Shown: positions 51,543 through 60,595, counted from the first letter of the stretch. The stretch is DNA of 64,000 bases from Stutzerimonas balearica DSM 6083 (GCF_000818015.1 NZ_CP007511.1:2366501-2430500); one strand, 5' to 3'. Notes: a model not told the origin generated them from the letters alone. Translations and numbers: made by a program.

Positions 51543-52157
51543 ATGCTCAGCCTCGAGTTCCTGCTCACCTCGCTGGTGGTGGTGCTGATCCCGGGCGCCG
51601 GGGTGATCTACACCGTCTCCACGGCACTGATCCACGGCCGCCGGGCAGGCGTGATCGCCGCGCTGGGCTGCACGGCCGGCATCGTGCCGCACCTGCTGGC
51701 GACCATCCTGGGCCTGGCTGCGGTGCTGCATGCCAGCGCCCTGGCCTTCCAGGGGCTGAAATACGCGGGCGTCGCCTACCTGTTCTATCTGGCCTATGCC
51801 ACTTGGCGCGACCGCTCGGCCTTTGCGGTCGAGACGGGCGCGGTGCGGTGCAGCGCGGCGGGCCTGATCGCCAAGGCGTTCCTGCTCAATATCCTGAATC
51901 CCAAGCTGACGATCTTCTTTCTGGCCTTCCTGCCGCAGTTCATCCAGCCCGGCGCCGGCGACCCGCTGCGGCCGTTGCTGATCCTGAGCGCGACCTTCAT
52001 GGGCATGACCTTTGCGGTCTTCGTGCTCTATGGCCTGCTGGCGCACCTGTTCCGCACCGCGGTGATCGAATCGACACGCGTGCAGACCTGGTTGCGTCGC
52101 GGCTTCGCGGCATCCTTCGCCGGCCTGGGCGCGAACCTCGCCCTGGCGGATCGCTGA
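51543..52157 (+). CDS. LysE/RhtB-family amino-acid exporter
   Basis: A 204-residue inner-membrane protein with about six transmembrane helices. The family signature near the N-terminus reads LIPGAGVIYTVSTALIHGRRAGVIAALGCTAG (in family form PGP... here PGA), and KAFLLNILNPKLTIFFLAFLPQF follows mid-protein. It exports amino acids or related compounds. The aspartate/proline of the usual PGP is altered to PGA. An AAGGAG ribosome site precedes the ATG. Confidence 0.88.
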   Translation: MLSLEFLLTSLVVVLIPGAGVIYTVSTALIHGRRAGVIAALGCTAGIVPHLLATILGLAAVLHASALAFQGLKYAGVAYLFYLAYATWRDRSAFAVETGAVRCSAAGLIAKAFLLNILNPKLTIFFLAFLPQFIQPGAGDPLRPLLILSATFMGMTFAVFVLYGLLAHLFRTAVIESTRVQTWLRRGFAASFAGLGANLALADR

Positions 52158-52470
52158 GCCACACAGACGCCACCTGCCCTCGGCATTGACGCCCCCGGCG
52201 CGCTCGGGTAGCGTCCCGATGGTCCACCCCACGGCTGCCCGCCATGCCTACGAACACGCACGACCTACCGTTCACCGGTCCCCGCTCAGGGGAAGCGTCG
52301 TTGCGTGTGCCTGGCGCCGCACCACCCCCTGTCTCGGTCGCCCTTGCGCCGCCCCCTGGGCTGGCGAACGCATCGTTCTGACGACCTTTACGCCACTTCC
52401 GCGCTGATTCGGCTCGCCTCTGCTGGCCATGCCGTGCACGGCTGTTGCGTCACGACCTGACAGGTGTTCA
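52158..52470. other. Intergenic region without recognised gene
   Basis: This 313-bp gap has no gene I can support. A 45-codon open frame at 52244-52381 has a proline/alanine-rich translation and no clear ribosome site. A promoter for the downstream transporter must lie here, but no convincing hexamer pair was found. Confidence 0.4.
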
Positions 52471-53325
52471 ATGAAAACCATCAAGACTACGTGGGCCGCG
52501 TACGGCTCGACCGCGCTGTTCGTCCTGCTCTGGGGCAGCGGCGCAATCTCTTCACGCTGGGCGCTGGACCACAGTTCCGCCTTTGCCATCCTCACCCTGC
52601 GCTTCGCCCTGGCGCTGGTCGCCCTGCTGGCGATCGCCGCGCTGCGACGACAGTTCCTGCCGCAACCGGATAGTCGCCGGCAGGTCCTGGTTTCCGGGCT
52701 GGCCCTGATCGGCGGTTATTCGATCTGTTACTTCCTTGCCCTGGAGAACGGCGTGACGCCCGGCGTGCTGGCCACGGTTCTCGGCGTGCAGCCGATCCTG
52801 ACGCTGGTACTCGTCGAGCGGCACTTCAGTGCGGCGCGTCTCTCCGGCCTGTTGCTGGCGCTGGGTGGGCTGGCGCTGGTGGTGCAGCAGGGCCTGAGCG
52901 GCGCAGGCTTCTCTGCCCTCGGCATGCTGTTCGCGCTGCTCGCGCTGGGCTGCGTGACCTTTGGCGCCATCCTGCAGAAGCGCATCGGCCAGGCCCCGCA
53001 GCAGGTATTGCCGCTGCAGTACATGGCCAGCCTGCTGCTGTGCCTGCTGTTCGTCCCGTTCAGGCCGTTCGAGGTCGACTGGGTGGCAGGTTTCGTCCTG
53101 CCGTGGCTGTGGTTGGGCCTGGTGATCTCGGTTGGCGCGCAGCTGTTGCTGTACCGATTGATCCAGGCCGGCAACCTGGTCAACGTGACAGGTCTCTTCT
53201 ACCTTGTGCCGGTCGTGACCGCTCTGCTCGACCATCTATTGCTCGGCAACGCCTTGCCGCTGCCGGGCTGGATCGGCATGGCGATCATCTTCGCCGGGCT
53301 CGGCCTGGCCTTTCGGCAGCGCTAG
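52471..53325 (+). CDS. EamA/DMT-family transporter
   Basis: A 284-residue inner-membrane protein with about ten transmembrane helices in two EamA repeats (residues about 8-135 and 145-282). Segments LFVLLWGSGAISSRWAL, YFLALENGVTPGVLATVLGVQPILTLVL and the second-repeat PLQYMASLLLCLLF are typical of drug/metabolite exporters. The ATG at 52471 starts the first helix; the frame is open 14 codons further upstream. The substrate is unknown. Confidence 0.87.
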   Translation: MKTIKTTWAAYGSTALFVLLWGSGAISSRWALDHSSAFAILTLRFALALVALLAIAALRRQFLPQPDSRRQVLVSGLALIGGYSICYFLALENGVTPGVLATVLGVQPILTLVLVERHFSAARLSGLLLALGGLALVVQQGLSGAGFSALGMLFALLALGCVTFGAILQKRIGQAPQQVLPLQYMASLLLCLLFVPFRPFEVDWVAGFVLPWLWLGLVISVGAQLLLYRLIQAGNLVNVTGLFYLVPVVTALLDHLLLGNALPLPGWIGMAIIFAGLGLAFRQR

Positions 53326-53396
53326 GCAGCATGCGGCACGCTCTCGCGTGCCGCTCGCGGAGCACAGCAACCCCGCATACCGAACAGGAACGAAAC

Positions 53397-53876
53397 ATGA
53401 AAAAGGTGCTGGTCAGCTCATGTCTGCTGGGCTGCAAGGTTCGTTACAACGCGGGCGCCCTGAACCTGCCCGCCCCGGCGCTGGAGTGGCTCGAAACGCA
53501 TGTCGAGCTGGTCGCCTTCTGCCCGGAAGTGGCTGCCGGGCTGCCGACCCCACGCCCACCCGCGGAAATTCGCTCGGCCAGTGGCCAGGACGTGCTCGCC
53601 GGACGCGACAGGGTGATGGACATCAGCGGCCAGGATGTCACCGACGCCTTTCTGGACGGTGCCCGCCAGGCCCTGGCCCGCTGCATGGCCGAAGGCATCC
53701 GCCATGCCATCCTGACCGAGTCCAGCCCCTCCTGCGGCAGCTCCAGCATCTACGACGGCACCTTCAGCGGTATCCGCAAGGCCGGCATGGGGGTGACCGC
53801 GGCCCTGCTGAGCGCCAATGGCATTCGGGTATACAGCCAGCACGAGCTCGACCGGCTGATCCGCGAGCTGGGGTGA
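53397..53876 (+). CDS. DUF523 family protein
   Basis: A 159-residue protein with family motifs VSSCLLGCKVRYNAG, FCPEVAAGLPTPRPPAEI and TESSPSCGSSSIYDGTFSG. The conserved cysteines (in SSCLLGC, FCPE and PSCGS) suggest metal or Fe-S binding, but the function is not established. AGGAACG precedes the ATG. In some bacteria this domain is fused to or near DUF1722; no such gene is seen here. Confidence 0.9.
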   Translation: MKKVLVSSCLLGCKVRYNAGALNLPAPALEWLETHVELVAFCPEVAAGLPTPRPPAEIRSASGQDVLAGRDRVMDISGQDVTDAFLDGARQALARCMAEGIRHAILTESSPSCGSSSIYDGTFSGIRKAGMGVTAALLSANGIRVYSQHELDRLIRELG

Positions 53877-54146
53877 AATCCCTGCGTTGGCTGGCGACGG
53901 GCCGAGCCCGACGTCGGCCGGCAAGCTTACGGCATTGTAATTTGGCGACCGGAACCCCCGAGGAAACAGGGCAGTCGTAAAACAGAGAAACCGGACACGG
54001 CGAACGACAGGACATGGCCATCCGGGCGCGAAGAGGGAAGCAGGTAGCGGCGCATGGAACGGCGCGCGGATGGCTTTCGCCCACCAGTCTGTCGCCTCCA
54101 ACGAGCGCTGACACCACAGTGCCTGCCCAGCCCAGGAGACACCCTG

Positions 54147-55112
54147 ATGGCCCTCGCCATTCGCTTTCACGACCAGCTCGCCAGCTCCAGCCATTCCTGC
54201 CTGCGCGACGATGCCCTCGCCGGCTTCGCCGCCACACCCAAGTGGGCCTCGCCGAAATACTTCTACGACCGCCGCGGCTCGGAACTCTTCGAGCAGATCA
54301 CCGAGCAGCCGGAGTACTACCCGACGCGCACCGAGGAACGCATCCTGCGCGAAGCGGCCGGCGAGATCGCCGCGATCGCCGGGCCCGAGGCCGACCTTAT
54401 CGAATTCGGCAGCGGCGCCAGCCGCAAGGTGCGCCTGCTGCTCGAGGCCATGCGCCCGGCCAGCTACCTGGGCATCGACATCTCCGAGGACTTCCTGCGC
54501 AGCAGCACGCAGAAGCTCGCGGCCGACTATTCCTGGCTCGACGTGCATGCCCTGTGCGCTGATTTCAGCGATGAGCTGCACCTGCCGGAAGGCTTCGACA
54601 GCAGCTGCCCGCTGGCCTTCTTCCCCGGCTCGAGCATCGGCAACTTCACCCCGACCCAGGCGCAGCAGTTCCTCACCCGCTTGCACAGCCTGCTGCCGGT
54701 CGGCGGCGGCCTGCTGGTCGGCGTCGACCTGGTCAAGGACAAGGCCGTGCTCGAAGCCGCCTACAACGATGCCGCCGGCGTCACCGCGGCCTTCAACCTG
54801 AACCTGCTCGAGCGCATTCGCCGCGAGCTGGACAGCGATATCGACCCCGCACGCTTCAGCCACAAGGCGATCTTCAACGAAGGCCAGTCGCGCATCGAGA
54901 TGCACCTGGTCAGCCGCGAGGCGCAGCAGGTGACGATCGAGGGCCGGCGCTTCCGCTTCGCCAAGGGCGAAACGCTGCACACCGAGAATTCCTACAAGTA
55001 CAGCCTGCAATCCTTCGCCGCCCTCGCCCGCAGCGCCGGCTACACCAGCCTCGCGCAGTGGACCGACGCCGACCGCCTGTTCAGCGTGCATTACCTGCAG
55101 CGCACCGCCTGA
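54147..55112 (+). CDS. egtD: EgtD-like L-histidine N-alpha-methyltransferase
   Basis: A 321-residue SAM-dependent methyltransferase. Key segments are SPKYFYDRRGSELFEQITEQPEYYPTRTE at the N-terminus, motif I in LIEFGSGASRKVRLLLEA, and FFPGSSIGNFTP. EgtD trimethylates histidine to hercynine, the first step of ergothioneine synthesis. The usual partner egtB is not adjacent, so hercynine itself, or ergothioneine with a distant egtB, could be the product. The start at 54147 has CAGGAG nearby. The complex I-like operon begins 66 bp downstream in the same direction. Confidence 0.88.
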   Translation: MALAIRFHDQLASSSHSCLRDDALAGFAATPKWASPKYFYDRRGSELFEQITEQPEYYPTRTEERILREAAGEIAAIAGPEADLIEFGSGASRKVRLLLEAMRPASYLGIDISEDFLRSSTQKLAADYSWLDVHALCADFSDELHLPEGFDSSCPLAFFPGSSIGNFTPTQAQQFLTRLHSLLPVGGGLLVGVDLVKDKAVLEAAYNDAAGVTAAFNLNLLERIRRELDSDIDPARFSHKAIFNEGQSRIEMHLVSREAQQVTIEGRRFRFAKGETLHTENSYKYSLQSFAALARSAGYTSLAQWTDADRLFSVHYLQRTA

Positions 55113-55178
55113 GCATCGCCCCGGCCGATGCGGCGCCTGTCGCCCTTCGGCCCGCCGCCCCACCGAACGGAGGCCCCC

Positions 55179-55520
55179 ATGGAGCTGCTCGCGCTTTCGC
55201 TCATCGTGACCCTCATGTTCATCGCCGGGCTCGCCTTGCAGCGGCCGTGGCAACGGCGCCTGCCGGCCTGGCCGCAGCGGGCGCCCTTCCTCGGTGGCGG
55301 CCTGCCCGACAGCCATGCGTGGAGCCGCTACCACGTGCGCTATTACCCGATGACGCTGCTGCTGATCGCCTTCGAGATGGAGATGATGTTCATGTACCCC
55401 TGGGCAGTGGTCTATGTCGCCGAGGGCATGAAGGCCCTGATGGAAATGGGCATGTTCCTCGCCATTCTCTCGGTGGGCATCGTCTACGCCTGGCGCGAGG
55501 GGGTGTTCCGGTGGCAATAG
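55179..55520 (+). CDS. NuoA-like subunit of an atypical complex I-like operon
   Basis: A 113-residue membrane protein with three helices. The late part RYYPMTLLLIAFEMEMMFMYPWAVVY matches the NuoA core RFYLVAMLFVLFDVEIVFLFPWAV, with Asp of the FDVE motif changed to Glu (FEME). The loop Cys motif of NuoA (YECG) is absent (FLGGGLPDS). A CGGAGG lies before the ATG. It is the first gene of an eight-gene set with overlapping ends. Confidence 0.88.
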   Translation: MELLALSLIVTLMFIAGLALQRPWQRRLPAWPQRAPFLGGGLPDSHAWSRYHVRYYPMTLLLIAFEMEMMFMYPWAVVYVAEGMKALMEMGMFLAILSVGIVYAWREGVFRWQ

Positions 55521-56806
55521 GGCTGCTCGCTCGTCTGGCGGCGGCGCGCCCGGCACCGGTGTTCGTCGCGCTCGGCATGCACGCCGGCCCGGTGCGCGAG
55601 GCGTTGGCATTGGACCCGCGGGTGGAGCTGGTGGACTCGCCGCGCCACGCCAGTGTGCTGCTGGTCGCCGGCGGCGTTCCGCCCGACCAGCACGAGGCGC
55701 TGCGCCGGCTGCATGACCAGCTGCCGCGGCCTTCGGCCTCGCTCTGGCTGTGCAGCGAGCCCCTCGCCGAGCTGCCCCATGCCGAGCGTATCGACCATCT
55801 GGACGCCACGCCGGCGGCGATCGCCCGCCTGCACCGCGAGTTGCTCGAAGGCCGCCGGTTGGGCGCAGCGCACCTGTTGCCCGATCAACCGCCGCACCCC
55901 TGGAAAGGCCTCGGCGCGCATGGCCAGGGTGGCGAGGGCATGATGGGCGGCTATCCCTACGGCCGGCCGATGGCCATGGCGATGATGGAGGACCTGCGCG
56001 ACGGCCTGACGCTCGACTCGCTGTCGTTCACCCTCGGCCCCTTCTACCCGGCGCTGCCGTCCGGCCTGCAACTGCAGCTGACTCTGCAGGGCGACCTCGT
56101 GCAGATGGCGATGCTCGCCTCGCGCGCCTACCCTCAGCCTGCCGCACCCTGCTGGTTCCAGGCGCTGGAGCGGCCGGTGCCGATCGGCGAACTGGAGATC
56201 GCGCGGGCCCGCCATCACCTGCATCGCCTGGCGCACCTACTGCACCTGGCCGGGCTCGACGCGCTGGCCCTCCGCACACTGGCCGATGCCGCGCGACTGG
56301 CGCCCGGCCGATCGTTGCCCGCGCTGCGCCGACGTATCCTGCGCAGCGGCCTGCTGCAGGCGCTCGACCCGGGTATCGGCCGGCTCGATACCGGCCAGGC
56401 CTACTCGCTCGGCGGCCCGGCCTACCGCGCCGCGGGGCACGACGAGGATGCGCGCAGCGAGGACCGGCACTACGCACGGCTGGGGTTTCGCCCGCTCAGC
56501 CACCCGGGCGGCGATCTTCGCGCACGGGTCCTGCAATGGCTGGGCGAGATCGAGCAGGCACTTGGCCTGGCTGCCGCGGCCGACGCCCTGGCCCTGGAAA
56601 CGGCCAGCCAGGCGCAGGTGGAAACGCCTCGCGGCACGATGAGCAACGAGCAGCGGCCGACCGACGGCTGCCACCTGTTGCCAGACCTGTTACCGGGGCT
56701 GGAATGGAGCCAGGCGCTGCTGCTGATCGCCAGCCTGGACCTGGCGGCCTTGTCGCCTTACCCACAGCCGTCCACGGATCAGGTACCGCAACGGGGGGCA
56801 GCCTGA
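55511..56806 (+). CDS. Fused NuoB-like/NuoD-like protein without Fe-S ligands
   Basis: A 431-residue soluble protein that starts at a GTG overlapping the NuoA-like gene by 10 bp. Residues about 16-115 resemble NuoB: HASVLLVAGGVPPDQHEALRRLHDQLPRP corresponds to NuoB [27 protein letters not shown], but the four cluster N2 cysteines are gone (only Cys81, Cys214 and Cys387 exist). A Gly/Met/His-rich linker (about 119-158) follows. Residues 165-200 resemble the NuoD start (FTLGPFYPALPSGLQLQLTLQGD against [20 protein letters not shown]), with the GPQHP histidine replaced. Residues 285-415 follow the NuoD C-terminus (GGPAYRAAGHDEDAR, VLQWLGEIEQAL, VETPRG, LLIASLDLAAL). NuoC is missing. It may be the docking base of the membrane arm. 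Confidence 0.8.
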   Translation: MAIGLLARLAAARPAPVFVALGMHAGPVREALALDPRVELVDSPRHASVLLVAGGVPPDQHEALRRLHDQLPRPSASLWLCSEPLAELPHAERIDHLDATPAAIARLHRELLEGRRLGAAHLLPDQPPHPWKGLGAHGQGGEGMMGGYPYGRPMAMAMMEDLRDGLTLDSLSFTLGPFYPALPSGLQLQLTLQGDLVQMAMLASRAYPQPAAPCWFQALERPVPIGELEIARARHHLHRLAHLLHLAGLDALALRTLADAARLAPGRSLPALRRRILRSGLLQALDPGIGRLDTGQAYSLGGPAYRAAGHDEDARSEDRHYARLGFRPLSHPGGDLRARVLQWLGEIEQALGLAAAADALALETASQAQVETPRGTMSNEQRPTDGCHLLPDLLPGLEWSQALLLIASLDLAALSPYPQPSTDQVPQRGAA

Positions 56807-57729
56807 TGGTCGCCGATCTGCTGTCGCCGGTGCTCCTGGTACTCGTCACGCTGGTGCTCGGCCCTTACCTGCTGCAGGTGGTCGACGGCGCGATCGGCGC
56901 CGCAGTGGCCGGCCGCAGGCCGGGCCGCCTCTGGCTCGAGCCGCTGCAGCGCGGCGCCTGGCTGTGGCTGCAGCCGGCCAACCACACCGAACGCCCCGAC
57001 AACCTCAACTGGCAGTTCGCCCCCGCGGCCTACCTGGCGCTGGCGGCGGCCGGCCTGGCGGTCGTGCCCTGGTCGGCGACGCTGATCGCCACCGACCTCA
57101 GCACCGGCATCGTGCTCTGGGGCTCGGTGGAGGCACTGGCCACGGTGGTGATCTTTCTGCACGGCTGGTCGGCCAACGCGCTGCTGCCGCTGATCGGCGC
57201 CTATCGCTACGTGGCGCTGGGCCTGTCCTACATCCTCATCAGCATGTTCGTGCTGATCAGCGTGGCGCTGCCGGCCGAGTCGCTGCAGGTCTCGGCCGTG
57301 GTGGAGTCGCAGCGCGAACTCTGGAACCTGATCCGCCAGCCGCTCGGCCTGCCGCTGTTTCTCATCGTCGGGCTTGGCGTGAGCTTCTGGGGCCCGCTGA
57401 ATTTCGCCGACCCGGCCGACCTGGCCGGCGGCACCCGCGCCGAGCTCAGCGGCCCCTCGCAGCTGGTCTGGGCCTGGGCGCGCGCAGCGATGCTGGTGGC
57501 GTTCAGCGCGATGGCGGCGACCGCCTTTCTCGGCGGCTGGCTCGGGTCCTGGCTGCCCGGCCCGCTGTGGTTGGCGCTCAAGACGCTGGCGGTGATGGCC
57601 GTGCTGCTCTGGCTCGGCCACTCCCTGGCGCGGGTCAGCCCCGAACGCTGCGTCACCCTCGCCTGGCTGCTTTTCCTGCCGCTGTCATTCGTCGACCTGA
57701 TCAGGGCCGGGCTGGAGGCCATGCGCTGA
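56806..57729 (+). CDS. NuoH-like membrane subunit with lost conserved glutamates
   Basis: A 307-residue protein with about eight helices. Order and wording follow NuoH: FLHGWSANALLPLIGAYRYVALGLSYILISM against the NuoH [24 protein letters not shown]. The Glu after SY is Ile here. The later PFD-LxExE-SELVAG loop appears as NFADPADLAGGTRAELSGPSQLVWAW, with the acidic pair largely lost. These residues help form the quinone chamber and the proton E-channel in complex I. The ATG overlaps the upstream stop (TGATG). Confidence 0.85.
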   Translation: MVADLLSPVLLVLVTLVLGPYLLQVVDGAIGAAVAGRRPGRLWLEPLQRGAWLWLQPANHTERPDNLNWQFAPAAYLALAAAGLAVVPWSATLIATDLSTGIVLWGSVEALATVVIFLHGWSANALLPLIGAYRYVALGLSYILISMFVLISVALPAESLQVSAVVESQRELWNLIRQPLGLPLFLIVGLGVSFWGPLNFADPADLAGGTRAELSGPSQLVWAWARAAMLVAFSAMAATAFLGGWLGSWLPGPLWLALKTLAVMAVLLWLGHSLARVSPERCVTLAWLLFLPLSFVDLIRAGLEAMR

Positions 57730-58340
57730 TGCTCACCGATGTCGCCTTCTTCGTTTGCGCCGCCGTCGCGCTGTTCACCGGCTGGCGGGTGTTCCGCACC
57801 GACTCGATGGTACGGGCGTCCTTCCTGCTGCTGCTGTCGTTCATCGCAGTCGGGGTGATCATGCTGCTGCTCGCCGCCGAATACCTGGGGGTGGCGCTGT
57901 GGTTCATGATGGCCGTGGAGATGACCGTCATGGCGTTGTTCATGGTCATGTTCATGATGAACCCCGCCGGCCTCAACCCGATGAACATGGTGCACCAGCC
58001 GCGCCTGGCCCTCGGCGCCGGCCTCGCCATCTTCCTGCTGCTGGGCAGCGTTACCCTCTTCGCCGACTTCCCCGAGCGCCCGGCGCCAGCCGTCCTCGAG
58101 CCGGTGCGCTCGCTCGGCCGGGAAATGCTCGGCCCGTCGATGCTGGTGTTCGAGTCGGCCGGGCTGGTGCTGCTGGCCACGATGATCGGCGTGGTGGTGC
58201 TCTCCAGCCAGCGCGGCCGCTACGGCGATGCCAGCGAGGGCTCGCTCCCGCCGGGGCTGACCCCGGGCGGCGCCCCGGCCGGCCAGCCCGAGAAAAAGGA
58301 CGGCGAGTCCGGCGGCGAGCATGCGCACCATCACCACTGA
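57729..58340 (+). CDS. NuoJ-like membrane subunit with His-rich tail
   Basis: A 203-residue protein with about five helices in the pattern of NuoJ (FLLLLSFIAVGVIMLLLAAEYLGVALWFMMAVEMTVMALFMVMFMM). The LAAEYLGV segment carries the conserved Glu of NuoJ-type helices. A hydrophilic Gly/Pro/Lys-rich tail ends in HAHHHH, which is not usual for NuoJ. The ATG overlaps the NuoH-like stop (TGATG). Confidence 0.87.
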   Translation: MLTDVAFFVCAAVALFTGWRVFRTDSMVRASFLLLLSFIAVGVIMLLLAAEYLGVALWFMMAVEMTVMALFMVMFMMNPAGLNPMNMVHQPRLALGAGLAIFLLLGSVTLFADFPERPAPAVLEPVRSLGREMLGPSMLVFESAGLVLLATMIGVVVLSSQRGRYGDASEGSLPPGLTPGGAPAGQPEKKDGESGGEHAHHHH

Positions 58341-58358
58341 CGCGACGGAGGCCCGACG

Positions 58359-58664
58359 ATGACCCTGACCACCCTGCTGCTGCTCGCCGCCGGCCTGATT
58401 GGCATCGGCGTCTACGGGGCGCTGTCCCAGCAATCGTTCGTCATGCTGATGATGGGCCTGGAGCTGATCCTCAACGGCGTGATGCTGGCGTCGGTGGCCT
58501 TTTGGGCCCTGACCGGCGCCGGCATGCCACAGGGCCAGTTGCTGACCATCGTGGTGATGGCGGTGATGGCTATCGAAATGGCCATAGGCTTCGCCCTGGT
58601 GGTGGCGGTCTATCGCGCCAAGCAGGCCGACACCACCGAAGCGCTCGACGGGCTGAAACACTGA
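58359..58664 (+). CDS. NuoK-like membrane subunit
   Basis: A 101-residue protein with three helices. The two functional glutamates of NuoK are kept, in LMMGLELILNGVML and VMAVMAIEMAIGFAL. An ACGGAGG precedes the ATG. In complex I NuoK is part of the proton path between NuoH/J and NuoN, and this one appears competent. The gene overlaps the next by 3 bp. Confidence 0.92.
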   Translation: MTLTTLLLLAAGLIGIGVYGALSQQSFVMLMMGLELILNGVMLASVAFWALTGAGMPQGQLLTIVVMAVMAIEMAIGFALVVAVYRAKQADTTEALDGLKH

Positions 58665-60595
58665 TGCTCTGGCTGGTCCCGCTCTTGCCGCTGCTGGCGG
58701 CGCCGCTGCTCTATGGTCTGTGCCGTGACGGCCGCCGTACGCGCCTCGCCGGGCTGGCCACCGCGGTAATCCTGACGACGGTCGGGCTCGCCGTGGCGGC
58801 ACTGCTCGGCGACTGGTCGGGCAGCTACCGCTGGAGTTCGCAGATCCAGCTGACGCTGGCGCTGGCCCCGGCGAGCGCCGTGTTCGCTCTGACCGTGCCG
58901 CTGGTGGCCGCCCCCATAGCGCTGTATGCCGCCCATCACGAGGCGCAGGCGCCGACGCCCGCCGCGCTGGCCCGGCTGATGGCGCTGCTGCTGGCGTTCG
59001 TCGGGGCAATGGAGCTGCTGGTGCTGGCCGCCGACCTGCTGACCTTGCTGATCGCCTGGGAGCTGGTCGGCGCGCTGTCCTGGTCCCTGATCGGCCATGA
59101 CTGGCGCGAACGCGGCAACCTGCGCGATGCCGGCTGGGCCTTTCTGGTCACCCGCTTCGGCGACCTGGGGTTGTACATCGCGGCGGCCGCGGCCTTCGCG
59201 GGCAGCGGCTCATTCGCCTTCACCGCCCTGCCCAGCTTGGAGGGCATGCCGTTGCAGGTCTTCGTCGCGGGCATCGTGCTCGCCTGTGCGGCGAAATCCG
59301 CGCAACTGCCGTTCGCGCCCTGGCTGTTTGCCGCGATGGCCGGCCCGACCTCGGTCTCGGCCCTGCTGCACGCTGCCACCATGGTGGCGGCGGGCGTGTA
59401 CCTGACCACTCGCCTGCATCCGAGCCTGGACGCAGTCGCCTGGTTCGCGCCGCTGGCCATGGCGCTGGGGCTGGCGACGGCGCTGGCCGGTGGCGTGGTG
59501 GCCGGCCTGCAGGGGCACGCCAAGAAACTGCTCGCCGCCTCGACCTCCGCGCACCATGGCTTGATGTGGCTGGCGGTCGGTGCCGGCTACCCGGGGGCCG
59601 CGCTGCTGCACTTCGTGGTGCATGCGTTCTTCAAGGCCGGTCTGTTCCTGGCCAGCGGCATCGCCGAGCACCAGGTCGGCAGCTATGCGCTCGGCGCCAT
59701 GCGCCTGGGCCGGCGCCTGCCCGGCATCGCCGTCGCAACGCTCATCGCCAGCCTGGCGCTGGCGGGCGTACCGCCGCTCGGTGGCGCCTGGAGCAAGGAG
59801 CAGATCGTCAGCGCCGCGGGCCATCACGGCGCCTGGCTGGCACTGGCGACGATGTTCGCCGGGGCATTCAGCGCGTACTACGCCACGCGCCTGCAGTGGC
59901 TGGGGTTCGGCCCGGGCCCCGGCATGCCGCGCACGCCGGGCGGTCGCCCCAGCAACGCCGAACGCCTGGCCCTGTACCTGCTCAGCGCCGGTTCCCTGCT
60001 GCTCTCGCTGCTGTGGTGGCCGGGCCTCGCCGAAGCGATCGGGCACCGGCTGGGCTTCGTCCTGCCGGCCGGCAAGCCTTGGGAAGTGCTGCTGTCGTGG
60101 TTGCTGGTCGGGCTGGGCGTGCTCGGCGGCGCGGTAGCCGTGCGCCAGCAATGGGGCAACGAAGACGAAGCCAACACGCGCCACCCGATGCTCAGCCGCT
60201 GGTTCGGCCTGCCCGCTTTGGCCACGCGCGGAGCCAGCGCGCTGTTTGCCGCCAGTCATGCCCTGGCGCGTTTCGATGACCGGGTGGTCGACGGCGGCCT
60301 GCGCCTGGTGGCGCGCTACGGCTCGGCCGCTCATGCGCTGGCCCGCTTCGACGACCGTGCGGTGGACGGTGGCGTCCGCCTCACCGCACGGGTCGGCGAG
60401 GGGCTGGCGCGGCTCGGTGATCGGCGCGGCGAAGCGCTGTTCGACGGCTGGGTCAGCGGCCTGTCGGAGGCCACCGGCGCCCTCGGGCGGCACGTGCGCC
60501 GCCTGCAAAGCGGGCAGATGCACCACTACTACACCGGAATTGCCGCGGGCCTCGCCGTGGTGGTCCTGATTCTCGCGATAGGAGGCCTGCCGTGA
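58664..60595 (+). CDS. NuoL-like antiporter-type subunit with internal tandem repeat
   Basis: A 643-residue protein with about sixteen helices and a C-terminal extension. Functional residues of the NuoL family are present: Glu in LLIAWELVGALSW, Lys in CAAKSAQLPFAPWL, His in SALLHAATMVAAGVYL, and Lys in WSKEQIV. The C-terminal lateral segment has two tandem copies of a 25-residue unit (HALARFDDRxVDGGxRLxAR, starting at 60257 and 60332) before the usual HVRRLQSGQMHHYY. It should conduct protons if the complex is energised. It overlaps nuoK and nuoM. Confidence 0.92.
   Translation: MLWLVPLLPLLAAPLLYGLCRDGRRTRLAGLATAVILTTVGLAVAALLGDWSGSYRWSSQIQLTLALAPASAVFALTVPLVAAPIALYAAHHEAQAPTPAALARLMALLLAFVGAMELLVLAADLLTLLIAWELVGALSWSLIGHDWRERGNLRDAGWAFLVTRFGDLGLYIAAAAAFAGSGSFAFTALPSLEGMPLQVFVAGIVLACAAKSAQLPFAPWLFAAMAGPTSVSALLHAATMVAAGVYLTTRLHPSLDAVAWFAPLAMALGLATALAGGVVAGLQGHAKKLLAASTSAHHGLMWLAVGAGYPGAALLHFVVHAFFKAGLFLASGIAEHQVGSYALGAMRLGRRLPGIAVATLIASLALAGVPPLGGAWSKEQIVSAAGHHGAWLALATMFAGAFSAYYATRLQWLGFGPGPGMPRTPGGRPSNAERLALYLLSAGSLLLSLLWWPGLAEAIGHRLGFVLPAGKPWEVLLSWLLVGLGVLGGAVAVRQQWGNEDEANTRHPMLSRWFGLPALATRGASALFAASHALARFDDRVVDGGLRLVARYGSAAHALARFDDRAVDGGVRLTARVGEGLARLGDRRGEALFDGWVSGLSEATGALGRHVRRLQSGQMHHYYTGIAAGLAVVVLILAIGGLP

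Noticed and set aside
52244..52381. 45-codon ORF upstream of the EamA transporter
   Set aside because: Pro/Ala-rich translation, no Shine-Dalgarno and no recognised family.
53418..55610. 730-codon open frame on the minus strand
   Set aside because: Runs antisense across the DUF523 gene and egtD; no motif.
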